Assembly (NCBI GenBank): GCA_030040515.1
Contig: JASHTO010000733.1
Coordinates: forward strand, 1-12,452
DNA from: Terriglobia bacterium
Lineage (GTDB): Bacteria > Acidobacteriota > Terriglobia > UBA7540
Direction of reading: 5' to 3'
Length of the DNA stretch: 12,452 nt
Each line of letters starts with the position of its first letter. Within the stretch, counting starts at the first letter, position 1. Positions 1-7,101 of the stretch are shown here, piece by piece. The notes beneath the pieces are model-generated. The model saw only the letters and a program-made list of their open reading frames with translations, ran no database searches and had not been told where the DNA came from. The position numbers were made by a program, and so were the translations under genes.

Positions 1-1
1 C

Positions 2-931
2 GTGCGGAGCATGGTCTGTGGCGATGGCGTCGACGGTGCCATCGGCGATTCCGGCGCGAATCGCTTCCACGTCCGCGGCGCTGCGCAACGGAGGATTCAT
101 CTTGGCGTTTGTGCCGTGCGCCAACACCGCCTCGTCGGTGAGCGCGAAGTGATGGGGGGTGACCTCGCAGGTCACGCGAATGCCGCGGCGCTTGGCCTGC
201 CGCACCATTTCGAGCGCGCGCGCGGTGGAAAGATGCGCGACGTGCAGGTGTCCTCCTGTCGTTTCCGCAATCACCAGGTCGCGCGCCACGCATGCGTCCT
301 CCGAAGCGTTGGGGATTCCGCGCACGCCGAGTTTGTCCGCCACCGGTCCTTCATTGATTACGCCGCCGGCGCTCAGGCTCGGGTCTTCGCAGTGGTCGCT
401 GAGGGGTGCGCCCAGCTCGCGGCTGCGCTCGAGGGCGCGGCGCAGCAGGCCTGCGGTTTTCACCGGGCGTCCGTCGTCCGAAAACGCCACCGCTCCCGCC
501 GCCGCTAGGGCTTCGAAGTCGGTCAGCGATTCGCCCTCGCTCCCCTGGGTTACGGCCGCGACGGGAAACACTCGCGCCAAGCCCAATTGCCGCGCCTTGG
601 CGATTTGCGCTGCGACCAGTTCCGGCCGGTCGATGACGGGCCGGGTGTTGGGCATGGTGGCAACGGAAGTAAAGCCCCCGGCCACGGCCGCGGCCAGGCC
701 GGTTTCGAGCGTTTCCGACGCTTCGCCCCCCGGCTCGCGAAGGTGCACGTGCATATCCACCAATCCCGGCGCCACGATCCAACCCCGCGCGTCGAGCGTT
801 TCGTCCGCGCCAGCCGGAAGATTGGGGCCGATAGCGCGAATCACTCCGCTCTCGATTTGCACGTCGAGCGCGCCGTCGAGATTGTCTTCCGGTGAGAGTA
901 CGCGGCCGCCTTTGATCAATAGGGTTGGCAT
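2..931 (-). CDS. pyrC: Dihydroorotase, class I (C-terminus cut by the window edge)
   Basis: This gene encodes the zinc enzyme that cyclises N-carbamoyl-aspartate to dihydroorotate, step three of pyrimidine synthesis in the cytoplasm. I translated the minus strand by hand from the ATG at 929-931. The frame stays open for 310 codons to the left edge. Visible motifs are DMHVHLREPG (zinc ligands H61 and H63), TMPNT (about 92-96, substrate contact), AFSDDGRP (D152/D153, the metal-ligand Asp of class I enzymes), DHCED (H180), HVAHLS (H233), EVTPHHF, NPPLRS and ATDHAPH (catalytic D306). Class I enzymes usually have about 425 residues, so roughly 115 are missing beyond the edge. The start lies only 7 bp after the rnhB stop, which implies co-transcription and perhaps translational coupling. 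Some class I dihydroorotases need aspartate carbamoyltransferase as a partner, and pyrB is not in the window. Identity is secure; allantoinase or hydantoinase is less likely given the HLREPG and TMPNT motifs. Confidence 0.95.
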   Translation of the reverse strand, partial: MPTLLIKGGRVLSPEDNLDGALDVQIESGVIRAIGPNLPAGADETLDARGWIVAPGLVDMHVHLREPGGEASETLETGLAAAVAGGFTSVATMPNTRPVIDRPELVAAQIAKARQLGLARVFPVAAVTQGSEGESLTDFEALAAAGAVAFSDDGRPVKTAGLLRRALERSRELGAPLSDHCEDPSLSAGGVINEGPVADKLGVRGIPNASEDACVARDLVIAETTGGHLHVAHLSTARALEMVRQAKRRGIRVTCEVTPHHFALTDEAVLAHGTNAKMNPPLRSAADVEAIRAGIADGTVDAIATDHAPH

Positions 932-938
932 GGGATAG

Positions 939-1625
939 TCACGCTTCGAATCGCGCCGGCGACGTGTGGGTGAACAGCGGCAGCAAGCAGTCCTTTACCG
1001 GTTGGTAGGTTTTGCGGTGTTCAGGGCAGGGACCGTAGCGAGCCAGCGCCGCGAGGTGGTCTCGGGTGCCGTAACCTTTGTTCCTGGCCAGACCGTAGTG
1101 CGGGAACAAGCCGTCGAGCTCCACGAGATGCCGGTCTCGCGCCACCTTGGCCAGAATCGACGCAGCGGCAATCGAAACCGAGCGCGCGTCACCGTGAATG
1201 ATGGCGCGGTAGGGCGTGCCGAAGTCTCCATGGGTGTCGCGCAAAGGCATGGCGTCGGTGAGAACGAAGTCCGGCGCGGGGCTGAGGGCCCGGAGTGCGC
1301 GCAGCATGCCTTGGCGCGAAGCCTCATACACGTTCAGCGCGTCCACCTCTTTGGCGGTGATGGCCACCACCTGCCAGGCCAGGGCCTTGGCGCGAATCTC
1401 TTCCGCCAGCGACTCGCGCCGCCCGGGTGTGAGCTTTTTGGAGTCGTCGATCCCGGGGATGGATTGTGCGGGGTCGAGAATGACGGCGGCGGCATAAAGC
1501 GGCCCCAATAACGCTCCGCGCCCGACCTCGTCGCAGCCCGCGATGAATCGGCGTCCCTGGCGCTCGGCAAGCGATTCCAACTGGCGCGTGCATCGGTAAT
1601 CGGCGGGGTCGCGAAGTCGCGGCAT
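939..1625 (-). CDS. rnhB: Ribonuclease HII
   Basis: This cytoplasmic enzyme cuts RNA in RNA-DNA hybrids and nicks 5' of single ribonucleotides in DNA, which starts ribonucleotide excision repair. The 228-residue protein has the usual length. The four metal-binding acidic residues are visible: D32 and E33 in CDEVGRG, D124 in VLTDAMPL and D146 in HGDARS. Also present are DDSKKLTPGRR (61-70), the SIAAASILAKVARD helix (151-164) and HYGLARNKGYGT near the C-terminus. Two conserved spots deviate from the common form: the motif after DEVGRG reads ALLGP rather than P-L-A/V-G, and the third Asp is followed by Ala instead of the usual Gly. The ATG at 1623-1625 has no strong ribosome site, but the first motif starts at a normal depth, so the start is reasonable. 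It lies 88 bp after the exonuclease gene and 7 bp before pyrC, in one minus-strand series. Confidence 0.96.
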   Translation of the reverse strand: MPRLRDPADYRCTRQLESLAERQGRRFIAGCDEVGRGALLGPLYAAAVILDPAQSIPGIDDSKKLTPGRRESLAEEIRAKALAWQVVAITAKEVDALNVYEASRQGMLRALRALSPAPDFVLTDAMPLRDTHGDFGTPYRAIIHGDARSVSIAAASILAKVARDRHLVELDGLFPHYGLARNKGYGTRDHLAALARYGPCPEHRKTYQPVKDCLLPLFTHTSPARFEA

Positions 1626-1713
1626 GACGATGGCCGTTAGTTTTAACCACGTGCCCGCATGAACGCAAGCGGGAATTCGAGGAGTGCGTTTGAGAAGGCA
1701 TGACAGTTTGCAA

Positions 1714-2262
1714 TTATCGATTCTGCAAGGCTTCTTCGATGCGTCGAAGCATCATGACGTCTTCCTGATTGTAGGCGAGCACTTCGGTCCTGAGCCGCTC
1801 ATCGCGCGTCACCTCGTATTGCTTCCACATTTCGTCGGCCCACTTCCCGTCCTTACCCGGAAGCAATCGCTTCAACCCGAGGTTCTGCTCCACCGCTTTC
1901 TGTCCGCCCCACAGGCCCCTGCGCCAGCATTCCGGGCACAAGTCAACGTGCGTGAACTCGCGGTCCAGCACCACGCCCAGTTGAGCGGCGATCACCGGAA
2001 AGTCAAACCCCACGTATCCTTTCACTTTGTCGGGGAGTGATCGACCATTGTACGTAACCAGCCGCTCGGCGCCTTTCAGCACCAGCAGCAGGTTGTCGCG
2101 CGTCGCGTCGGTCCCCACAAGCTGGATGAACGCGTCGCTTTCCCCATCGACGACCCGCACGCCGATGACCGTGATTCGGTGATGCTGAAAATCCTTAAAC
2201 AGGCGCTGGTCGGTGAACGTTCCCTCGTAGCGAGTTTCGATGTCGAGATAGGCTGTCTTCAC
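1714..2262 (-). CDS. RNase H-fold DEDD-type 3'-5' exonuclease (YprB-like domain)
   Basis: This is a predicted single-domain exonuclease of the RNase H-like superfamily, DnaQ/YprB branch. The 182-residue product carries the DEDD signature. ExoI is LDIET with D7 and E9. ExoII consists of VTYNG (N72) and FDFP (D87). ExoIII is YNQEDV with D168. Between ExoII and ExoIII lies a CPECWRRGLWGGQKAVEQNLG stretch typical of the YprB family. I chose the GTG at 2260-2262. It follows a GGAAGGG ribosome site at 2267-2273 and puts ExoI at residue 7, as usual. A longer reading from 2382 would overlap dinB and add a low-quality leader. The residues NG and FD, normally adjacent, are separated here by about 12 residues. 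The gene begins 37 bp after dinB and precedes rnhB, so a role in DNA repair or ribonucleotide removal is an inference from context. The substrate (DNA or RNA) cannot be read from the sequence. Confidence 0.85.
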   Translation of the reverse strand: MKTAYLDIETRYEGTFTDQRLFKDFQHHRITVIGVRVVDGESDAFIQLVGTDATRDNLLLVLKGAERLVTYNGRSLPDKVKGYVGFDFPVIAAQLGVVLDREFTHVDLCPECWRRGLWGGQKAVEQNLGLKRLLPGKDGKWADEMWKQYEVTRDERLRTEVLAYNQEDVMMLRRIEEALQNR

Positions 2263-2299
2263 GATTCCCTTCCGCTGGGCACGGCCTTGAGATCGCGAA

Positions 2300-3508
2300 T
2301 TACTCGCGTCCCAGGAACTCGCGGTGCTTGCGAGGCTTGGCGGGCTTGCCGGACTCCACCGAGCGCGCCAATTGTACCGCATCGAATCCGAATTTCTGCC
2401 GGACTTTGTCCGCCGCCTGGAGAGCTTTGTCCAGCTTTTCGTGTTGCGCAGCGTCCATCAGGTTGCGCTGGAATACGCCGCGCTCCAGATTCGACGTGCG
2501 CACTCCCACCAAGCGGATCTTCTGCCTGCCGTTCCAGGCGTTTTCAAGCAGCCGCACCACGTTTGCGAAAATGACGGAATCGAGATTCGTGGGCTCATCC
2601 AGACTGATGTCGCGAGTATGGGTTTTGAACGGTGCAAAGCGCAGCTTCAATCCCACGGTGCGCGCAAAAAGCCCATGGTCCCGCAGACGGCGGGCGACGA
2701 GCTGCGCCAGGTAGGAAAGTGTGCGCTCCACTTCTTCGAAGTTGTCGATGTCGGTATCGTAAGTCGTTTCGTGGCTGATCGACTTGGGCTCTTCTTCGTA
2801 CTGGTAGGCTTCGATATCCCGGCCGCAGGATTTGGTATACAGCCACTCGCCGAATTTGCCGAAGCGGAGCCGCAGCTTTTCGCGGCCCATCAGGTGCAGG
2901 TCGCCGATGGTGGTGATTCCGAGCGAGCGGAGTTCCGGCTCAGTGACTTTTCCGATTCCCGGCATGCGGCGAATGGGGAGCGGCGCCAGAAACTTCGCTT
3001 CGCAGCCGGGCAGAACGTAAAGCAGCCCGTGAGGTTTCGCCTGGTCGGAGGCGATTTTAGAGACCAAGTGGGAAGTGGAAAGGCCAATTGAGCAATTCAG
3101 GTCTGTGCGCTCCTTGATGATGCGCGCCAGGCGGTCCGCCCCGCGAAACGCCGAGCCGTGGAGCCGCTCGCAGCCAGTGAAATCAAGATAGGCCTCGTCG
3201 ATCGAAACCATTTCGACCACGGGAGTGAATTCTTCGAAGATGCGGTGGATCTTGCGGGAATACTCACCGTATTTGGAGTGCCGGCCGCGAAGGAAAATGG
3301 CGTGCGGGCAGAGCTTTCTGGCGATGCCGATGGGCATGGCCGAATGCACGCCGAATTTGCGCGCTTCGTAACTTGCCGCCGCCACCACTCCGCGGCCGTC
3401 GGGGTCGGCGCCCACGATGACGGCTTTCCCCTTGAGGGAGGGATCTTCAAGCTCCTCCACGGAAACGAAAAACGCGTCCATGTCGACGTGGAGAATTTGA
3501 CGCAACAT
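2300..3508 (-). CDS. dinB: DNA polymerase IV (Y-family translesion polymerase)
   Basis: This Y-family polymerase copies damaged templates with low fidelity and without proofreading. The protein has 402 residues, longer than the E. coli enzyme (about 350). Palm motifs are HVDMDAFFVSVEE (metal ligand D9, steric-gate F14 that excludes ribonucleotides) and SIDEAYLDF (D104, E105). The finger/palm segment CSIGLSTSHLVSKIASD replaces the usual lysine-leucine-leucine-alanine-lysine form with HLVSK. A helix-hairpin-helix thumb (RRMPGIGKVTEPELRSLG) and a little-finger domain follow, containing VGLKLRFAPF and VGVRTSNLE. The C-terminus is basic (KPAKPRKHREFLGRE). I see no clear clamp-binding motif of the QLxLF type there. 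The ATG at 3506-3508 lies 45 bp after the prmC stop. No LexA-like box is evident in that gap, so it is probably expressed from the operon promoter. Downstream neighbours are an exonuclease and RNase HII. Confidence 0.96.
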   Translation of the reverse strand: MLRQILHVDMDAFFVSVEELEDPSLKGKAVIVGADPDGRGVVAAASYEARKFGVHSAMPIGIARKLCPHAIFLRGRHSKYGEYSRKIHRIFEEFTPVVEMVSIDEAYLDFTGCERLHGSAFRGADRLARIIKERTDLNCSIGLSTSHLVSKIASDQAKPHGLLYVLPGCEAKFLAPLPIRRMPGIGKVTEPELRSLGITTIGDLHLMGREKLRLRFGKFGEWLYTKSCGRDIEAYQYEEEPKSISHETTYDTDIDNFEEVERTLSYLAQLVARRLRDHGLFARTVGLKLRFAPFKTHTRDISLDEPTNLDSVIFANVVRLLENAWNGRQKIRLVGVRTSNLERGVFQRNLMDAAQHEKLDKALQAADKVRQKFGFDAVQLARSVESGKPAKPRKHREFLGRE

Positions 3509-3553
3509 CGTCTTTTGTCCGTGGTTCGTAGTACGGTGGCCGAGTTTACCCGT

Positions 3554-4435
3554 CTAAGGCAGTCTCTTCCTTGCACTTACCACCCGCGGAATTCCCGCCA
3601 GATCCGGGGTCACGACGACTTCGTCCCAATCATTGCCCAACGATGCCAGCACTCGGTCGCGCATGTTGTAACCAATTTCCACCACCACGTGCCCGCCGGG
3701 GCGCAGGGCGCGGAGCGTCTGCGGAAACAGGCGGCCATATACTTCTTCACCGCTCTCAAGGTCGCCGCCCCAGGCAAGGCGCGGCTCGAATTCACGCACC
3801 TCGCGCTGCACTTTGTCAACCTCGTTCCTTCCTACGTAGGGAGGATTGGAAAGGACAAAGTCAAAGGTCCCGGCAAAATCCGGCGCGAGCAACCGGCCGA
3901 GCAAATCGCTTTCCAGGAACTTGACACGCTCCGGCATGTTCAGGCGGACAGCGTTCCGCGAAGCCACCACCAGCGCCGCGCGGGAAATATCGGCGCCGAA
4001 CAGGATGGCGCGGGGAAATTCCGAAGCCAGCGCGAGGGCAATGCAGCCCGATCCGGTACCCACGTCCACGATGCGCAGGCGCGCGTCCTTCGCATGGCCG
4101 TGGAGGCGGGCAAGCTCCAGCACGCACTCCACCAGATGCTCCGTTTCCGGCCGCGGAATCAGGACGTCGGGCGTTACCTCAAAATCCAATCCCCAGAATT
4201 CCTGATGCCCGGTGATGTACTGAGTGGGCTTGCCAGTGCTGCGCTCTGCGATCAATTGAACGTAGCGGTCCAGGTCCTCTGCCGGCAGGTCTTCATCCGA
4301 GTGGGTGTGGAGGTATGCTCGGTCGCGTCCCAACACGTGCATCAACAGCAGCTCCGCGGCAAGCTGGGCGGAGGGCACTTGGTGGGCGAGCAGCGTGTGG
4401 AGTCCTTGCCGGAGTGTGGCGCGGAGCTGAGGCAT
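3554..4435 (-). CDS. prmC: Peptide chain release factor N5-glutamine methyltransferase
   Basis: This SAM-dependent enzyme (HemK family) methylates the glutamine of the GGQ loop in RF1 and RF2, which speeds peptide release. The 293-residue form starting at the ATG at 4433-4435 has the family's normal length. A helical N-terminal domain (about 1-85) includes the family stretch GKPTQYITGHQEFWG (68-82) and is followed by LIPRPETE (92-99). The Rossmann methyltransferase core shows DVGTGSG (124-130, SAM-binding) and the catalytic NPPY at 197-200, which holds the target glutamine amide. An in-frame TTG at 4484-4486 would add 17 residues with no family resemblance, and it lies inside a possible hairpin, so I rejected it. 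The gene lies 99 bp downstream of prfA, the gene for its own substrate, a very common arrangement. dinB follows after 45 bp. Confidence 0.95.
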   Translation of the reverse strand: MPQLRATLRQGLHTLLAHQVPSAQLAAELLLMHVLGRDRAYLHTHSDEDLPAEDLDRYVQLIAERSTGKPTQYITGHQEFWGLDFEVTPDVLIPRPETEHLVECVLELARLHGHAKDARLRIVDVGTGSGCIALALASEFPRAILFGADISRAALVVASRNAVRLNMPERVKFLESDLLGRLLAPDFAGTFDFVLSNPPYVGRNEVDKVQREVREFEPRLAWGGDLESGEEVYGRLFPQTLRALRPGGHVVVEIGYNMRDRVLASLGNDWDEVVVTPDLAGIPRVVSARKRLP

Positions 4436-4534
4436 ATGGCCTGTTTTCAATTTGCAGTCATCCGTTTTCCGCAATGACGATCGCAAAACGACCGCTAGGA
4501 GACGAGCAAGTCCAGTCCCGCCGTACCGTCAAGA

Positions 4535-5656
4535 TTACCCCCCCTTTTCGGAGGGAGGTTCAGCCTCGCCCGACTCGCGTTTGGGGGGCTGCTTCAATTT
4601 CTCCGCCTGATAGTAGGCAATGAGCGCGTCGATGATCTCATCCAATTTGCCGTCGATGATCCGGTCGAGCTGGTGAAGAGTCAGGCCGATGCGATGGTCA
4701 GTGACGCGGTTCTGGGGAAAATTGTAGGTCCGGATCTTTTCGCTGCGGTCGCCGGTGCCGATCATCGAGCGGCGCTCTTCGGTGATTTGCTTTTGCTGCT
4801 GCTGCAATTCCAGTTCGTAGAGGCGCGAGCGCAGCACGCGCAGGGCTTTGGCGCGGTTCTTGATCTGCGATTTCTCGTCCTGGCAGGAAACCACCATTCC
4901 CGTCGGGATGTGAGTGATGCGCACGGCCGAATAGGTGGTGTTCACCGACTGCCCGCCTGGACCCGAGGAGCAAAACGTATCAATGCGAATATCCTTGGGG
5001 TCGATCTGAATCTCCACTTCGTCGGCTTCCGGAAGCACCGCGACGGTGATGGCCGAGGTGTGAATGCGGCCCTGCTGCTCGGTTTCCGGGACGCGCTGCA
5101 CGCGGTGGACGCCGCTTTCATACTTCAGTTTGCTGTAGACCTTCTGGCCCTCCACCAGGGCAATCACTTCTTTCAACCCGCCCACTCCCGATACGCTTGA
5201 GGAGAGCACTTCCACGCGCCAGCGCTGCGACTCCGCGTAGCGCGTATACATGCGGAAGATTTCCTGGGCAAAAAGCGAGGCTTCATCGCCCCCCGTGCCG
5301 GCGCGGATTTCCAACACCACGTTCTTTTCGTCGTTGGGGTCCTGGGGCAGAAGCAGGATCTTCAATTCCTGTTCCACCGTCTCCTGGCGCTTTTCCAGCG
5401 CGATGAGCTCCTCATGTGCCAGGGCCTTCATCTCCGGATCGGAAGCCGATTGTTCCACCAGTGCCTTCGTATCCTTGACGGATTTGACGATGGTCTTCCA
5501 CTCCCGGAATCTTTCCACAATTTCCGTAAGGTCGGCGCGCATCTTGGCGGTCTTTTGATAGAGAGCCGGGTCCGCCAGCACTTCGGGCTTGCCGAGCTGC
5601 TGCGTCAGCGCCTCAAACTTTGCTTCGATTTCCGCCAGCTTGTCCAGGTAGTACAC
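4535..5656 (-). CDS. prfA: Peptide chain release factor 1
   Basis: RF1 recognises UAA and UAG in the ribosomal A site and triggers hydrolysis of the finished peptide. The product is 373 residues from the GTG at 5654-5656, which has a GGAG ribosome site at 5663-5666. Starting upstream (5698) would add residues read from an AT-rich spacer. A helical N-terminal domain comes first, then RAGTGGDEA (119-127). The stop-codon motif is PET at 190-192 where E. coli has PAT, within RVPETEQQGRIHTSA; this P-x-T form marks RF1 rather than RF2 (SPF). The catalytic GGQ is at 234-236 in SSGPGGQSVNTT, very close to the E. coli position. The C-terminal tail is rich in Pro, Glu and Gly. The gene is flanked by prmC, whose product modifies the GGQ glutamine, and by a DUF1385 gene. 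Confidence 0.97.
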   Translation of the reverse strand: MYYLDKLAEIEAKFEALTQQLGKPEVLADPALYQKTAKMRADLTEIVERFREWKTIVKSVKDTKALVEQSASDPEMKALAHEELIALEKRQETVEQELKILLLPQDPNDEKNVVLEIRAGTGGDEASLFAQEIFRMYTRYAESQRWRVEVLSSSVSGVGGLKEVIALVEGQKVYSKLKYESGVHRVQRVPETEQQGRIHTSAITVAVLPEADEVEIQIDPKDIRIDTFCSSGPGGQSVNTTYSAVRITHIPTGMVVSCQDEKSQIKNRAKALRVLRSRLYELELQQQQKQITEERRSMIGTGDRSEKIRTYNFPQNRVTDHRIGLTLHQLDRIIDGKLDEIIDALIAYYQAEKLKQPPKRESGEAEPPSEKGG

Positions 5657-5861
5657 AAATCGCTCCGTAAATATCCTAAGTCGAAATTCGAAAATCAAAA
5701 CTCGAAAATCGTGAGAACCATTGGCGTGAAATGTGAAAGGGGACTACAGATCCGGCGTGCCGGCAGCAGCAAGGACAACAGGTCGGTACGAGGGACACGC
5801 GTGGGGCCGATGGCGGCAGGCTGTGAGATTCGAATTGTAGGTTTTGATCATCATGATGTCA
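5657..5861. other. Intergenic region between the DUF1385 gene and prfA
   Basis: This 205-bp stretch is the longest non-coding gap inside the minus-strand series. I see no reading frame with a ribosome site. It contains three TCGAAA-type repeats (5681-5710) in an AT-rich patch close to the prfA start, a short CCGG stem at 5752-5763 and a 10-bp palindrome CATCATGATG at 5849-5858 just after the DUF1385 stop. No convincing terminator with a T-run is present, so read-through into prfA is possible. Confidence 0.5.
5681..5710. repeat. Short TCGAAA-type direct repeats, AT-rich
   Basis: TCGAAAATC occurs at 5688-5696 and again at 5702-5710, and a shorter related copy TCGAAAT begins at 5681. The patch is strongly AT-rich inside a GC-rich region and ends about 25 bp upstream of the prfA GTG. 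It could be a protein-binding site, an upstream promoter element or a remnant of a dispersed intergenic repeat; the sequence alone does not decide. Confidence 0.5.
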
Positions 5862-6875
5862 TTACGCTACAACCAATTCGCCGCCGCGGTTCTGCTCAAG
5901 CGCCATGGCGGTCTCGAGGGCTTTGAGGGCGGTTTCCAGTTGTCGGTCATCCGGCTCGCGAGTGGTGACACGCTGGAGCCAGAGGCCGGGCTGCGACGCC
6001 CATTTCCACAGTCGCCCCTTCGACTTCGCGGCGTAGCGGATGAATTCGTAGGAGACTCCAGCGATGACCGGAAGAAGAACGATGCGCCCCAGGAATCGCA
6101 GCCAAAAAGAGTGAAAGGGAAGAAATAGATAAACCACCAAAGCGATTCCCATCACCACCAGAAGAAAACTGGTTCCGCAGCGGGGATGAAAACGCGTGCA
6201 GGCGCGCGCCGCGGCCACATCGATGGGGCCGCGCTGCTCAAACGCCCACACCACTTTGTGCTCGGCGCCGTGATACTCGAACACTCGCTGGATTTCCTTC
6301 CATTGGGAGATCAGGAACAGAAAACCCAGAAACAAGGCAATGCGAATTGTCCCATCGAGCAGGTTGAGCGCGAAATTATTGTCAGTATGCAGGTAACGAT
6401 GCGTGAATCCAGTGGCAAGATAAAGCGGGACCAGCTTATATAGGAAAATGAAGAAAGCCAGGGAGAAAGCCACGTTCGCCGCCAGCATCCAGCCACTCAG
6501 TTCCGACGCCTTCTTTGGTTTTTCGGGCTGCGCATTCGCCGGCGCGGGCTCCTCCAGAGCCTGTTCAGCGGAATAGCGCAGGGCGCGAATTCCCAGCACC
6601 ATCGCCTGGCCCAGCACGCCCAGACCCCGCAAAATCGGGTATTTCAGCCAGGGATGTTTCTCCGAGGGGCGATCCAGATACGCCTGCGTAACCGCCAAAA
6701 AACCGCTGGGCTGGCGAACCGCCACGGCGTAGGAATGCGGCGACCGCATCATCACTCCTTCGATGACCGCCTGCCCGCCCATCAGGGCTTCCTCCGGCGC
6801 CTGAAGAAGCGGCACGGCAGTCAGTCGAAGCGGATGGTGAATTGCTCTTTTCAAAACTGTCAATCCAGATCTCAT
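5862..6875 (-). CDS. DUF1385 (YqhQ-like) integral membrane protein
   Basis: This is a conserved membrane protein whose biochemical role I do not know. Family marks are MGGQAVIEGVMMRSP (32-46), EYHGAEHKVVWAFE (200-213) and TRFHPRCGTSFLL (227-239). These are rich in His, Glu and Cys that could bind metal, though that is inference. Hydrophobic segments near 129-157, 177-190, 236-254 and 260-277 suggest about four membrane spans, with a Pro/Ala/Glu-rich linker at 105-125. I chose the ATG at 6873-6875 because AGGGAA lies 5 nt upstream (6881-6886) and the predicted promoter at 6968-6996 would give a leader of about 86 nt. Longer starts (6923 or 6962) lack a ribosome site, and the last lies at the predicted transcript start. 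DUF1385 genes often lie next to prfA and prmC in other phyla, and here the gene directly precedes prfA with a 205-bp gap. Confidence 0.92.
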   Translation of the reverse strand: MRSGLTVLKRAIHHPLRLTAVPLLQAPEEALMGGQAVIEGVMMRSPHSYAVAVRQPSGFLAVTQAYLDRPSEKHPWLKYPILRGLGVLGQAMVLGIRALRYSAEQALEEPAPANAQPEKPKKASELSGWMLAANVAFSLAFFIFLYKLVPLYLATGFTHRYLHTDNNFALNLLDGTIRIALFLGFLFLISQWKEIQRVFEYHGAEHKVVWAFEQRGPIDVAAARACTRFHPRCGTSFLLVVMGIALVVYLFLPFHSFWLRFLGRIVLLPVIAGVSYEFIRYAAKSKGRLWKWASQPGLWLQRVTTREPDDRQLETALKALETAMALEQNRGGELVVA

Positions 6876-6967
6876 GGCGCTTCCCTGCACCGCGGACTGA
6901 GCAAAGCCGATCATCCAGGCCATGCCCAGGTGAAAGCGAGACCGCCCGCAGATGATGGCCAAATTTC

Positions 6968-6996
6968 AGGATAGCTGCAATCGCAGGGAGTGTCAA
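6968..6996 (-). promoter_or_regulatory. Sigma-70-like promoter for the DUF1385-prfA-prmC series
   Basis: On the minus strand a perfect -35 box TTGACA (6991-6996) is followed by a 17-bp spacer and the -10 box TATCCT (6968-6973, four of six consensus bases). Transcription would begin near 6961, giving a leader of about 86 nt to the ATG at 6875. This is the best-formed promoter in the window and could drive all seven downstream minus-strand genes. Confidence 0.7.
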
Positions 6997-7041
6997 ACCG
7001 GGCACGTCATTCGCGCGGTTTCGTTTTGGCGGCGCTCGCGA

Positions 7042-7047
7042 TATAAT
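7042..7047 (+). promoter_or_regulatory. -10 box TATAAT for the zinc-ribbon gene
   Basis: A perfect TATAAT lies 55 bp before the start codon at 7102. No good -35 hexamer stands at 16-18 bp spacing (TTTCGT is the best, matching poorly), so the promoter may be weak or activator-dependent. It lies about 45 bp from the divergent TTGACA promoter, so a regulator bound between them could affect both genes. Confidence 0.5.
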
Positions 7048-7101
7048 GCCGCCGTTCGCTTTGAAGCTCCTGATGATTACGCGCACGCCGAGGGCTCGCC
7101 C

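Noticed and set aside
2..938. Long plus-strand open frames at the left edge (2-508 and 159-938)
   Set aside because: They lie opposite dihydroorotase, whose zinc, substrate and catalytic motifs are all in order on the minus strand. The plus-strand products are Arg/Ser/Ala-rich with no motif.
1653..1672. Short CCCGC/GCGGG stem between the exonuclease gene and rnhB
   Set aside because: Five pairs with a ten-base loop and no T-run are expected by chance in GC-rich DNA and would break up a likely operon.
3158..4477. A 439-codon plus-strand open frame opposite dinB and prmC
   Set aside because: It is antisense to two well-supported genes, shows no domain, and its composition is the mirror of GC-rich coding DNA. 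It is a shadow frame.
5670..5698. Promoter-like boxes TTGATT, 17 bp, GATATT upstream of prfA (minus strand)
   Set aside because: Spacing and matches are acceptable, but the transcript would start inside the GGAG ribosome site about 7 nt before the GTG, which does not fit a start that uses that site.
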